The position numbers and the translations under genes were made by a program. This document shows positions 16,907 to 24,246 of a stretch of DNA of 40,297 nt, piece by piece; within the stretch, counting starts at the first letter, position 1, and each line of letters starts with the position of its first letter. The notes beneath the pieces are model-generated. The model had not been told where the DNA came from. It did not search any database and saw only the letters and a program-made list of their open reading frames with translations. The stretch spans positions 1 to 40,297 of the forward strand of contig NZ_WKRD01000015.1 of NCBI RefSeq assembly GCF_009680455.1, written 5' to 3'. The DNA is from Lachnospira eligens. Lineage in GTDB: Bacteria > Bacillota > Clostridia > Lachnospirales > Lachnospiraceae.

Positions 16907-17860
16907 ATGATACAGGATATATGGCCAAAACATCTGGACAACCAGTATAAGAATCTTAAGCCAGGCAAAGGGGATACTGTGTTTTATTTTCAGGGTTCCT
17001 CATTGCTTGCAAGACCATCAGGACATTTTAACTCACAGAATCCTGAAGAAAATGTATTAATATATCCACAGTATGATGAGTTCGTTCAGGGGATAAAGTC
17101 CTCTTACGGAGACAAAGCTGTAGATAACTTTGAATTCATATATCTGTTGTCAATTGATGAGAAACATTTTTTCCTCGCAAGAAAGACAGGAAGCCTCGAA
17201 AGAGGCACATTCTTGGGAGAGATGGCTGATTCAGCTGTACACAAGGATATGTATTCTTTCGTCAGAGGATATGAATTCATAGGAGTCGATTCTTTCCGTA
17301 AGGCACAGCCAAGAGAGCATGCTTATGCGGCTATTACTGCATTTCATCTGTATGGCTGGTACAGGGATAATCATTTCTGCGGAAGATGTGGAAAACCACT
17401 CAAGCATGATGACAAGCAGAGAATGTTACGCTGTGACTGCTGTAAGAATATGGTATTTCCTAAGATATGTCCGGCTGTTATTGTTGCAGTTACAGATAAG
17501 GACAGAATTCTTCTTACTAAATATGCGGGAAGAACTTATAGGAATTATGCGCTTATTGCCGGATTCACTGAGATTGGTGAAACAACAGAGGAAACTGTAA
17601 GCAGAGAAGTTATGGAAGAGGTAGGTGTGAAGGTTAAAAATATCACCTATTATAAGAGCCAGCCTTGGGGACTCAGCGGTTCTCAGCTTCTTGGTTACTT
17701 CTGTGAGCTTGACGGTGACGACACAATAACTCTTGAAGAAGATGAGTTATCGGTCGGCACATGGGTCAAGGCAGATGATATAGATGTAATTGATGACCAT
17801 ATCAGTCTCACAAGGGAAATGATTGAGAAATTCCGCAGTGAGCATGTGAGTCACAATTAA
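16907..17860 (+). CDS. nudC: NADH pyrophosphatase (NAD+ diphosphatase)
   Basis: Hydrolyses NAD(H) to NMN(H) and AMP, and in some bacteria removes NAD caps from RNA. The protein has 317 residues. It has an N-terminal domain, a four-Cys zinc ribbon (CGRCGKPL, then CDCCKN), and an intact Nudix box GFTEIGETTEETVSREVMEEVGV (written here as one motif of two parts, with REVMEEVG as catalytic core). The SQPWGLSGSQLLGY block replaces the usual SQPWPFPxS motif of NudC, with P and F changed. The ATG at 16907 follows the previous stop by one base; AGGAAGAG upstream is distant, so coupling is likely. Confidence 0.88.
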   Translation: MIQDIWPKHLDNQYKNLKPGKGDTVFYFQGSSLLARPSGHFNSQNPEENVLIYPQYDEFVQGIKSSYGDKAVDNFEFIYLLSIDEKHFFLARKTGSLERGTFLGEMADSAVHKDMYSFVRGYEFIGVDSFRKAQPREHAYAAITAFHLYGWYRDNHFCGRCGKPLKHDDKQRMLRCDCCKNMVFPKICPAVIVAVTDKDRILLTKYAGRTYRNYALIAGFTEIGETTEETVSREVMEEVGVKVKNITYYKSQPWGLSGSQLLGYFCELDGDDTITLEEDELSVGTWVKADDIDVIDDHISLTREMIEKFRSEHVSHN

Positions 17861-17864
17861 TTGT
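17853..17864. other. Palindrome at overlapping convergent stop codons
   Basis: ACAATTAATTGT is a perfect 12-bp palindrome covering the stop codons of nudC (17858-17860, plus) and the GH25 gene (17857-17859, minus). There is no room for a separate terminator on either side. Confidence 0.5.
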
Positions 17865-18864
17865 AATCTTTAAAACTAATATTAAGATCTATGGTATTAC
17901 CACTGACACCGTCTAACTTAGCTGATTCAGTGTATTGCCATATAGAGAATTCATATGGGAAGTAAGGTGTGTCTGAATAGTAGGCAAACCACTTCTCATA
18001 TTTTTCTAAGCGGGTAAGGTCAAGTCTTCCAACGAATCCCTTGAGGTTGGAATATATCATTGGCTTATAGCCTGCTTTTTCTATCTTGTCGCAGAATGCG
18101 ATTATGATATCTGTAAGTTCTTCAGTAGTCAGATTCTCCTGTCTGTATGAATCGCCCGAAATCTCCTCAAAGTCAATAACTACAGGATATGTAATCTTGT
18201 AAGGCTTGATAATATCAAGAACATAATCAGCCTCTTCTATAGCTTCCTGTTTCGTAATTGCAGATGAGAAGAAGTATGCGCCAATCTTAATATTATTCTT
18301 TATTGCGTCTTTTGCAAATGTATCAAATGAAGAATCAGTGTTCAGGATTCCATTGCCATAGCTTCTGAAACCACATCTTAACATGGCAAATTCAACGCCC
18401 TGTTCTTTTAATTTCTTAAAGTCAATATTCCCCTGAAACTTCGAGGCATCAACACCCATATGTGTTGTAACTTTACCGTCTTCATTGTATGTAATAATTC
18501 CTTTATCATCCTGCTTGAAATTCTCATCCTTATAATTATTCTTCGCAAGTTCAGGAAGTATCTGCGCAAATACATACTGATTCTTATTGTTCACATAGAC
18601 TATATTATCAGGGAAATAGCTCTTAAGTATAGAAAGAGAACCTTCACCGTTAGTGAATCTTAACTTCATATCAGAAAGAAGATCCTCTTTCTCTTCTGAC
18701 TTTAGTTTCTCAATCTCGTCATTGCTAAGCTTATCGGTATTAGTTGCAACGGTTGATTTTCGGTACTTAATAATGACACCGGTGGTCAGAAGACCGAACA
18801 TTACAGTTGTCATAAAGAATATTAAAGTTGTTATCACAAAAGGATTGGTTTTCTTCGATTTCAT
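17857..18864 (-). CDS. Membrane-anchored GH25 lysozyme
   Basis: Predicted N-acetylmuramidase that cuts peptidoglycan outside the membrane. Of its 335 residues, 10-32 form one membrane segment, then comes a linker rich in Asp, Glu and Lys, and the GH25 domain runs from about 120. Expected active-site features are seen: the first strand MGVDASKFQGNIDF, LRCGFRSYGNG, and the acidic pair in YPVVIDFEEI. The start follows GAGGTGATGCACT on the minus strand. A good promoter lies at 18925-18953. It is convergent with nudC and overlaps it by 4 bases. Confidence 0.9.
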   Translation of the reverse strand: MKSKKTNPFVITTLIFFMTTVMFGLLTTGVIIKYRKSTVATNTDKLSNDEIEKLKSEEKEDLLSDMKLRFTNGEGSLSILKSYFPDNIVYVNNKNQYVFAQILPELAKNNYKDENFKQDDKGIITYNEDGKVTTHMGVDASKFQGNIDFKKLKEQGVEFAMLRCGFRSYGNGILNTDSSFDTFAKDAIKNNIKIGAYFFSSAITKQEAIEEADYVLDIIKPYKITYPVVIDFEEISGDSYRQENLTTEELTDIIIAFCDKIEKAGYKPMIYSNLKGFVGRLDLTRLEKYEKWFAYYSDTPYFPYEFSIWQYTESAKLDGVSGNTIDLNISFKDYN

Positions 18865-18924
18865 AGTGCATCACCTCTATAATAATTAATTATGAGTTAT
18901 TCATAAAAAGTATTTCTTGTATAA

Positions 18925-18953
18925 ATGGTATATTAGCTTTTGCGAAATGTCAA
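18925..18953 (-). promoter_or_regulatory. Promoter of the GH25 gene
   Basis: On the minus strand TTGACA (18948-18953), a 17-base spacer and TACCAT (18925-18930). The -35 is perfect and the -10 matches at four of six. The start site would be near 18918, about 54 bases before the ATG. Confidence 0.6.
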
Positions 18954-18996
18954 TTAGAATTCATATGATTTTTTAAATAAAAATATAGAAAAGGTA

Positions 18997-19025
18997 TTGA
19001 CAATTTATTGAATAGAATATATAGT
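18997..19025 (+). promoter_or_regulatory. Orphan plus-strand promoter facing into the YaaL gene
   Basis: TTGACA at 18997-19002, 17 bases, TATAGT at 19020-19025. It has no plus-strand gene until 19391, and reads antisense through the minus-strand YaaL gene. It may be chance in AT-rich DNA, or give an antisense or long-leader RNA for the Tad operon. Confidence 0.35.
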
Positions 19026-19054
19026 ATCTGTACAACACAACAATTCTTATAGAA

Positions 19055-19285
19055 TCAGAATCCAGACGTGGATAACTGAGATTCTTTTGCCTTTGCAAGA
19101 AGGTAATTGTACCGTTTCTGTTCTGAATTAAGCTGGTAGATATAACAGTCTATCAGGTCAGGATCAGTAACATTATCAAGATTAGAATAGGCAGTATACA
19201 TTGCTTTTTTAGTCATCATAAGTTCCTGTAGCAGGTATTTTTCATCATATGTAGCAGGACTCTTTTTTTTACCAAACATTTTCAA
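19055..19285 (-). CDS. YaaL family (DUF2508) protein
   Basis: A small soluble protein of 76 residues. The C-terminal part fits the DUF2508 pattern: DPDLIDCYIYQLNSEQKRYNYLLAKAKE has the expected DPxLID and a closing RYxYLLxxAK. Relatives are widespread in Firmicutes and of unknown function. TTG at 19285 with AAGGAG 8 bases upstream is the likely start; the ATG at 19279 is the alternative. It is divergent from the Tad locus. Confidence 0.72.
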   Translation of the reverse strand: MKMFGKKKSPATYDEKYLLQELMMTKKAMYTAYSNLDNVTDPDLIDCYIYQLNSEQKRYNYLLAKAKESQLSTSGF

Positions 19286-19338
19286 TAGAATTACTCCTTA
19301 ATGCACAAGATTAGGGGCATCATATGCCTTTATTAGAA

Positions 19339-19366
19339 GTATAGGCAGTAAATGGTAATTCTATAC
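19339..19366. promoter_or_regulatory. Inverted repeat before the Tad locus
   Basis: GTATAG at 19339-19344 and CTATAC at 19361-19366 form a spaced 6-bp inverted repeat in the divergent gap between the YaaL and Tad genes. It could be an operator. TATACA at 19362-19367 might be a -10 box, but I see no matching -35. Confidence 0.25.
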
Positions 19367-19390
19367 ATGTTTTTTTGAGGAGGTGGATAA

Positions 19391-19864
19391 GTGCCGGATA
19401 TTATATCAGTCATTATTGCACTGGTATTAGTTATTGTAGCAGCAGTACATGATCTGAGAGAATTCAGAATACCGAACAGGCTTATTGTTGCAGGTATTGT
19501 TGTAGGCGTGAGTGTTATTGTTATAAGAGCTTTTACAGGTGAATATATAGGAAATTATATTCTTGGAACTCTGGCGGGATTAGCGGGAATGACATTTCTA
19601 TATATAATCAGGGCTGTAGGTGCAGGGGATGTAAAGCTTTTGGCAGTAATTGGAATGTTGACTGGATTGGAATTTGTACTACAGCTTATGGTTGTATCTC
19701 TTATTACAGGGATTTTTACGGGAATTGTTGAGTTGTTTTTAAAAAAGACCAGAGAGGTCAGTATGGGGAGCAGCGGAATAAAGGCGCATGGCTTTCATTA
19801 TGCAGTGGGGGTTCTGACTGGATATGTTGTTGTGTTGGTATACAGGTGTGTTGTGGTTTTATGA
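19391..19864 (+). CDS. Type IV prepilin peptidase (TadV/CpaA-like)
   Basis: A membrane aspartyl protease (A24 family) that trims Flp prepilins and pseudopilins. Its 157 residues hold about five hydrophobic segments. Both catalytic motifs are present: the first Asp in VHDLREFRIPNRL and the second in GAGDVKLL (GxGD). It has no N-methyltransferase domain, as usual for TadV. The GTG start follows GAGGAGGTGGATAA. It opens the Tad locus. Confidence 0.92.
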   Translation: MPDIISVIIALVLVIVAAVHDLREFRIPNRLIVAGIVVGVSVIVIRAFTGEYIGNYILGTLAGLAGMTFLYIIRAVGAGDVKLLAVIGMLTGLEFVLQLMVVSLITGIFTGIVELFLKKTREVSMGSSGIKAHGFHYAVGVLTGYVVVLVYRCVVVL

Positions 19865-19889
19865 ATGATATTACATAGGGGGTGAACAG

Positions 19890-20894
19890 ATGGGCAGGAA
19901 TAACATTTGCGTTATATATGATTCAGACGAAAATTATGCGAAACGGCTTATGTCTGTAATTAATGATGATAATGATATTCCCTATAATGCACAGGTTTTT
20001 ACTAAGGAACATGAACTTGATAAGTACCTGCAGGAAAAAGAAGCTGATATGCTTATGATATGTGAAGGAGCATATGGGTATAACGCATATAGAACGGGAA
20101 CTAAGACTGTCGTGTTGTGTGAGGAGGAGCGTGAAGCAGATGAGATTAATTCAAGGGAAGAAAAAGGACTGGTTGGAATATGTAAGTATCAGCCGTCATA
20201 TCAGCTTCTACAGTCTGTAATGAGATATGAGAAGAAAGACCGGGCTCAAAAAAGGGGAAGCCTTAAAGTGACAGGTATATATGGATTTAATAATACTGCA
20301 AGAATGATGTTGTCACTGGCAGTTGCAAGACTGATGTCAGAGCATGGGAACACACTTTTTATTAATTTTGAAACATTTTATGGGTTTAAAGGAATCCTGA
20401 AGGATGAAGAGAATGAAAATCTTTCTGATGCATTATATGCATTCAGACAAAATCATAATCAGTTTCATAAAAATATTGTTAATGCCATAAGTCATTATGA
20501 AAGGCTGGATTATATACCGGATGCGTCCTGCGCAGAAGATATTGATGATATAAAACCTGAAGAAATTGGGACATTTATTCAGGCAATAGGAAGGGAACTT
20601 GGATATTCGAATATTGTAATTGATATTGGGGATGGAATACGCATGCCTTGGAATATGATGGATTGTTGTGATGAAATATATATATGTGAAACAGGCAATT
20701 ATATAGAGAATATGAGGTTTAAGAATTTTGAAAAATATCTTCTTGAGCAGGGGTTGGATAATATTGCAGCAACTTTTAAAAAGATACATGTTAATGAAGA
20801 TGAGAACATTAATAATGATGATATATGGGGGCGGCTGCCTTTTTGCAGTTTTTATGAAGAATTATGCAGAACAGCAGGAATAGAGGAAATATAA
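19890..20894 (+). CDS. TadZ/CpaE-like pilus localisation protein with degenerate P-loop
   Basis: The protein has 334 residues. The first 110 resemble an atypical receiver-like domain (CVIYDSDENYAKRLMSVIND); the rest resembles the MinD/ParA-like domain of TadZ. The P-loop position reads GIYGFNNTARMMLS, without the KGGxGKT lysines, so ATP binding is probably weak or lost. TadZ proteins place the pilus machine at a pole. It ends in a TAATG overlap with the TadA gene. The identification rests on fold pattern and position. Confidence 0.75.
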   Translation: MGRNNICVIYDSDENYAKRLMSVINDDNDIPYNAQVFTKEHELDKYLQEKEADMLMICEGAYGYNAYRTGTKTVVLCEEEREADEINSREEKGLVGICKYQPSYQLLQSVMRYEKKDRAQKRGSLKVTGIYGFNNTARMMLSLAVARLMSEHGNTLFINFETFYGFKGILKDEENENLSDALYAFRQNHNQFHKNIVNAISHYERLDYIPDASCAEDIDDIKPEEIGTFIQAIGRELGYSNIVIDIGDGIRMPWNMMDCCDEIYICETGNYIENMRFKNFEKYLLEQGLDNIAATFKKIHVNEDENINNDDIWGRLPFCSFYEELCRTAGIEEI

Positions 20895-22114
20895 TGGACG
20901 AACTCTACATTAAGCTAAGAAAGCATGTATATGAAAGACTGGACATTGGCAGAGATGTTGCTGACAGTGAACTATATGAGGTGATAGATGCCTGCATATA
21001 TGATGAAAGCCGTAATAATGTGATTTCGATAAGGCAGAAGGAAGAACTTAAACAGCGCTTATATAACTCTATTAAAAAACTGGATATTTTGCAGGAATTA
21101 CTTGAAGATGACAGCATAACCGAAATAATGGTGAATGGCAGTGACAGTATATTCATGGAGAGGAATGGTTCTATAGAAAGATGGAACAAAAAATTTGAAA
21201 GTGAGAATAAACTGTCAGATGTGGCACAGAGGATTGCAGCTATGTCAAACCATATGGTTAACGAAGCATCTCCAATAGCTGATACAAGACTTGAAGATGG
21301 CTCGAGGGTCAGTATTGTTCTTCCACCAGTGGCAATTAATGGACCAATAATAACTATAAGAAAATTCTTCAATAAGCCCATCACGATAGACAGACTTATT
21401 GAATTGGAATCTATTACTCCAGAGGCGGCACAGTTTTTAGAAAAGCTTGTTAAGAGCAAGTATAACATTTTCATATCAGGTGGAACAGGAAGTGGAAAAA
21501 CAACATTTTTAAATGTGTTGTCAGATTATGTGCCAGATGATGAAAGGGTAATTACAATTGAAGATTCTGCTGAACTACAGCTTCACAACATTAATAACAT
21601 TGTGAGGCTTGAGGCGAGGGTGGCAAATTCAGAGGGAACTAATGCAGTGAGTATAAGAGATTTGATAAAAGCAAGCCTAAGAATGCGCCCGGATCGTATT
21701 GTAGTTGGAGAAGTAAGAGGAGCAGAGGCAATAGATATGTTACAGGCTATGAACACAGGGCATGACGGAAGTCTGTCTACAGGACATGCCAATAGTCCCA
21801 AAGATATGCTGACGAGATTGGAAACAATGGTACTTATGGGAATGGATATGCCTGTGTCAGCAATCAGGGCGCAGATATCATCAGCTATTGATATTATTGT
21901 TCATCTTGCAAGGCTAAGGGATAAGAGCAGAAAGGTGGTTCAGATTGCAGAAGTCGGAAATTGCATTAATGGTGAGATTGCACTTACGCCATTGTTTAAG
22001 TTTGTTGAAAACAGTCAGGATAAGAATGGAAAAGTTATTGGTACGCTTGTCAGGCAGAATAATGTGTTTAACAGAACAGAGAAGCTTGAAGCTGCAGGGT
22101 TTAGTGAATGGTAA
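20894..22114 (+). CDS. TadA/CpaF secretion ATPase
   Basis: The hexameric ATPase that powers Flp pilus assembly at the inner face of the membrane. The protein has 406 residues. Walker A GGTGSGKTT is at 196-204; the Asp box follows in RVITIEDSAEL, Walker B in RPDRIVVGEVRGAEA, and the His box in NTGHDGSLSTGHANS. The ATG at 20894 overlaps the previous stop by one base with AGAGGAAAT upstream; a frame extension to 20864 runs inside tadZ and is rejected. Confidence 0.95.
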   Translation: MDELYIKLRKHVYERLDIGRDVADSELYEVIDACIYDESRNNVISIRQKEELKQRLYNSIKKLDILQELLEDDSITEIMVNGSDSIFMERNGSIERWNKKFESENKLSDVAQRIAAMSNHMVNEASPIADTRLEDGSRVSIVLPPVAINGPIITIRKFFNKPITIDRLIELESITPEAAQFLEKLVKSKYNIFISGGTGSGKTTFLNVLSDYVPDDERVITIEDSAELQLHNINNIVRLEARVANSEGTNAVSIRDLIKASLRMRPDRIVVGEVRGAEAIDMLQAMNTGHDGSLSTGHANSPKDMLTRLETMVLMGMDMPVSAIRAQISSAIDIIVHLARLRDKSRKVVQIAEVGNCINGEIALTPLFKFVENSQDKNGKVIGTLVRQNNVFNRTEKLEAAGFSEW

Positions 22115-22814
22115 CGAAAGGTACATATTAGAGGGGATAATTATTGTTCTGATTGCAGCATACATATTTTATGAAAATGTTTTTATGGCGGTTATTCTTT
22201 CACCGTATGTGTATATTCATTACAGGCAGAGAATAAAGGAAAGGATTGTTCATGATAAGAAGAACTTTAAGAAGAAATTTAAAGATGGAATTATTGCAGT
22301 GTCATTTGCTTTAAATGTTGGATATTCAATAGAGAATGCATTTGGACAGGCTGTAGATGAACTTACTCTTATGTATGGGGATGATTCTGATATTGTTGTA
22401 AAGTTCAAACTTATAGTTATAAGGCTTGGGCAGAATGAGAATCTTGAGGATATATTAGATGATTTTGCGGAGGAAAGTAAAGTAGAGGATATCATGTATT
22501 TTGCGGAGATATTCAGATATGCCAAGAGAAGTGGTGGAGATTTAATGGCAGTTATAAAGAATACAGCGCAGATTATACAGCAGAAGGAAGAGGTTATGTC
22601 AGAGGTTGACACTATTATAAGTGGCAAAAAAATGGAACAGAGAGTAATGAGTCTTATACCTGCTGTTATCGTTATATATTTAAAGGTGACTGCCAAAGAA
22701 TTTATACAGCCTTTGTATGGTAATATTGCTGGAATAATTATTATGACGGTGTGTCTGGCAGTATATGTTGTTTCTGATATGTGGGCAAAGAGGATAGTTA
22801 ATATTGAAGTTTAA
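22104..22814 (+). CDS. TadB-like inner-membrane platform protein
   Basis: A type II secretion F-domain protein of about 236 residues. Two hydrophobic segments at the N-terminus (LEGIIIVLIAAYIF and VFMAVILSPYVYI) precede the cytoplasmic F domain (IIAVSFALNVGYSIENAF, FAEIFRYAKRSGGDL), and two more close it. No ATG is available; GTG at 22104, 11 bases inside the TadA gene, is the best start, with a weak site. TadB normally forms the platform with TadC. The start is uncertain by a few codons. Confidence 0.85.
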   Translation: MNGNERYILEGIIIVLIAAYIFYENVFMAVILSPYVYIHYRQRIKERIVHDKKNFKKKFKDGIIAVSFALNVGYSIENAFGQAVDELTLMYGDDSDIVVKFKLIVIRLGQNENLEDILDDFAEESKVEDIMYFAEIFRYAKRSGGDLMAVIKNTAQIIQQKEEVMSEVDTIISGKKMEQRVMSLIPAVIVIYLKVTAKEFIQPLYGNIAGIIIMTVCLAVYVVSDMWAKRIVNIEV

Positions 22815-24033
22815 AAAAGAAAGAAAGGTATTATTAATAATTGTTATTAGTGCAGCCATGGCTGTAATCAGTATGTTTATGACGGACAATTCAGATAAGT
22901 TGTTTTGCAGTATAGAGCGTCCTGAACCTGGAGAAGAGACACAGGTAAAGAGAATTAATGTCGTAGGTGAAGATGGAGAGAGCATAACATCTGTTGATGT
23001 TGAAATCGCACCAAGAATTATGTCACAGGATGAAGCTGCCGTATGCTTTGAAAAGGCATATGAGGAGATAGCTGGAATTATGTGTGGGAGAAATAAAAAT
23101 CTTGAACATGTAACTAGCAATCTTGTATTACCAGAAACGGCACAGAGAGGTGTAGTTTCTTTGACATGGTATTCAGGAAATTATGAACTTATTAATTATA
23201 ACGGTAATGTTAATAATATTAGTTTTTTGGAAAATGAGTGTCAGAATGTAGAACTTAAGCTGATTATGGAATATGAGGATTATAAAAGTGAATACGATTT
23301 TACAGTAACGGTATATTCACCAGAATATGGTACAGGAGATAGGAGAAAAATACAGGCACAAAAGGATATAGAAGCAGCTGTCAGTAGTAGCAGAATGGAT
23401 GGAAATATTAACCTTCCACAGTATATAGCAGACAGCAAAGTATACTATGAGGAAAGTGAAAAGCCTGTGTCTCCGTTATTATTTGTCCTTCTTGGAGGGG
23501 CAGCTATACTAGTAGTAATTATAGCTGATAAAAAGAAAGTAAAGGACAATGCTATAAAGAGAAAAAAGGAACTGTTATATGATTATTCAGAAGTTGTATC
23601 GAAATTGACATTGCTTCTTGGTGCTGGAATGACTACAAGAATGGCATGGCATAAAATAGCAGCTGATTATAAGGATAACATAGAACATGGCAAGGCGGTA
23701 CGCAGACCTGTATATGATGAGATATGTAAGACTGATTATAATATTCAGGCAGGAATATCCGAATTAAAGGCATATGAACAATTTGGAAAAAGATGCGATA
23801 CGAGAGAATATATGAAGCTTGCAGCATTATTGCAGACTAATATCAGAAAGGGGACTAAAGAGTTACGGCGTCTTCTTGAGGAGGAGACGGCTGATGCATT
23901 TGAAAAAAGAAAGAATATGGCAAAGATAAAGGGTGAAGAGGCTACAACTAAACTGCTTATGCCAATGATGATGATGCTTATGATAGTAATGGCAATAATT
24001 ATGATTCCTGCAGTATGGTCTTTTCAGATTTAG
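22804..24033 (+). CDS. TadC-like platform protein with N-terminal Ig-like extracytoplasmic domain
   Basis: The protein has 409 residues, longer than usual for TadC. Segment 1 crosses the membrane at about 8-27; residues 28-222 are outside; a second crossing is at 224-241; then comes a cytoplasmic F domain (SKLTLLLGAGMTTRMAW, REYMKLAALLQTNI) and a last membrane segment near 385-407. The outer part at about 104-172 reads LVLPETAQRGVVSLTW, then NVELKLIMEYEDY and YDFTVTV, the pattern of atrophied bacterial Ig (aBig) domains. It starts at TTG 22804, overlapping TadB by 11 bases. The F domain is clear; the Ig assignment is inference. Confidence 0.82.
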   Translation: MKFKKERKVLLIIVISAAMAVISMFMTDNSDKLFCSIERPEPGEETQVKRINVVGEDGESITSVDVEIAPRIMSQDEAAVCFEKAYEEIAGIMCGRNKNLEHVTSNLVLPETAQRGVVSLTWYSGNYELINYNGNVNNISFLENECQNVELKLIMEYEDYKSEYDFTVTVYSPEYGTGDRRKIQAQKDIEAAVSSSRMDGNINLPQYIADSKVYYEESEKPVSPLLFVLLGGAAILVVIIADKKKVKDNAIKRKKELLYDYSEVVSKLTLLLGAGMTTRMAWHKIAADYKDNIEHGKAVRRPVYDEICKTDYNIQAGISELKAYEQFGKRCDTREYMKLAALLQTNIRKGTKELRRLLEEETADAFEKRKNMAKIKGEEATTKLLMPMMMMLMIVMAIIMIPAVWSFQI

Positions 24034-24059
24034 CTGGTAATTATGGAGGTTAAGATAAT

Positions 24060-24230
24060 ATGAAGAATGCGATAAAAAAGTTTTGGGATAGTGAAGATGG
24101 CATGGGTGTTGTAGAGGTTGTGTTGATAACAATTGTTCTTGTGGGACTGGTTGTTGTATTCAAAAAACAGATAACAAGTCTGGTTAATTCAATTCTTTCT
24201 AAGATGACAAATCAGGCTAATAAAATCTGA
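24060..24230 (+). CDS. Flp-type IVb pilin
   Basis: A 56-residue pilin missed by length filters. The short charged leader MKNAIKKFWDSEDG is followed by MGVVEVVLITIVLVGLVVVF. Cleavage after G14 would put Glu at +5 (G/MGVVE), the prepilin rule for Flp. The hydrophobic helix spans about 17-34, and a short polar tail ends in NQANKI. GGAGG lies 10 bases before the ATG. This is the likely main subunit of the pilus, cut by the peptidase at 19391 or 27231. Confidence 0.9.
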   Translation: MKNAIKKFWDSEDGMGVVEVVLITIVLVGLVVVFKKQITSLVNSILSKMTNQANKI

Positions 24231-24246
24231 TAAATGGAGGCTGTTG

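Noticed and set aside
22804..23470. TadC N-terminal part as a separate gene fused by error
   Set aside because: The frame is open without a stop or internal ribosome site, and a membrane segment links both parts naturally; sequencing error cannot be fully excluded.
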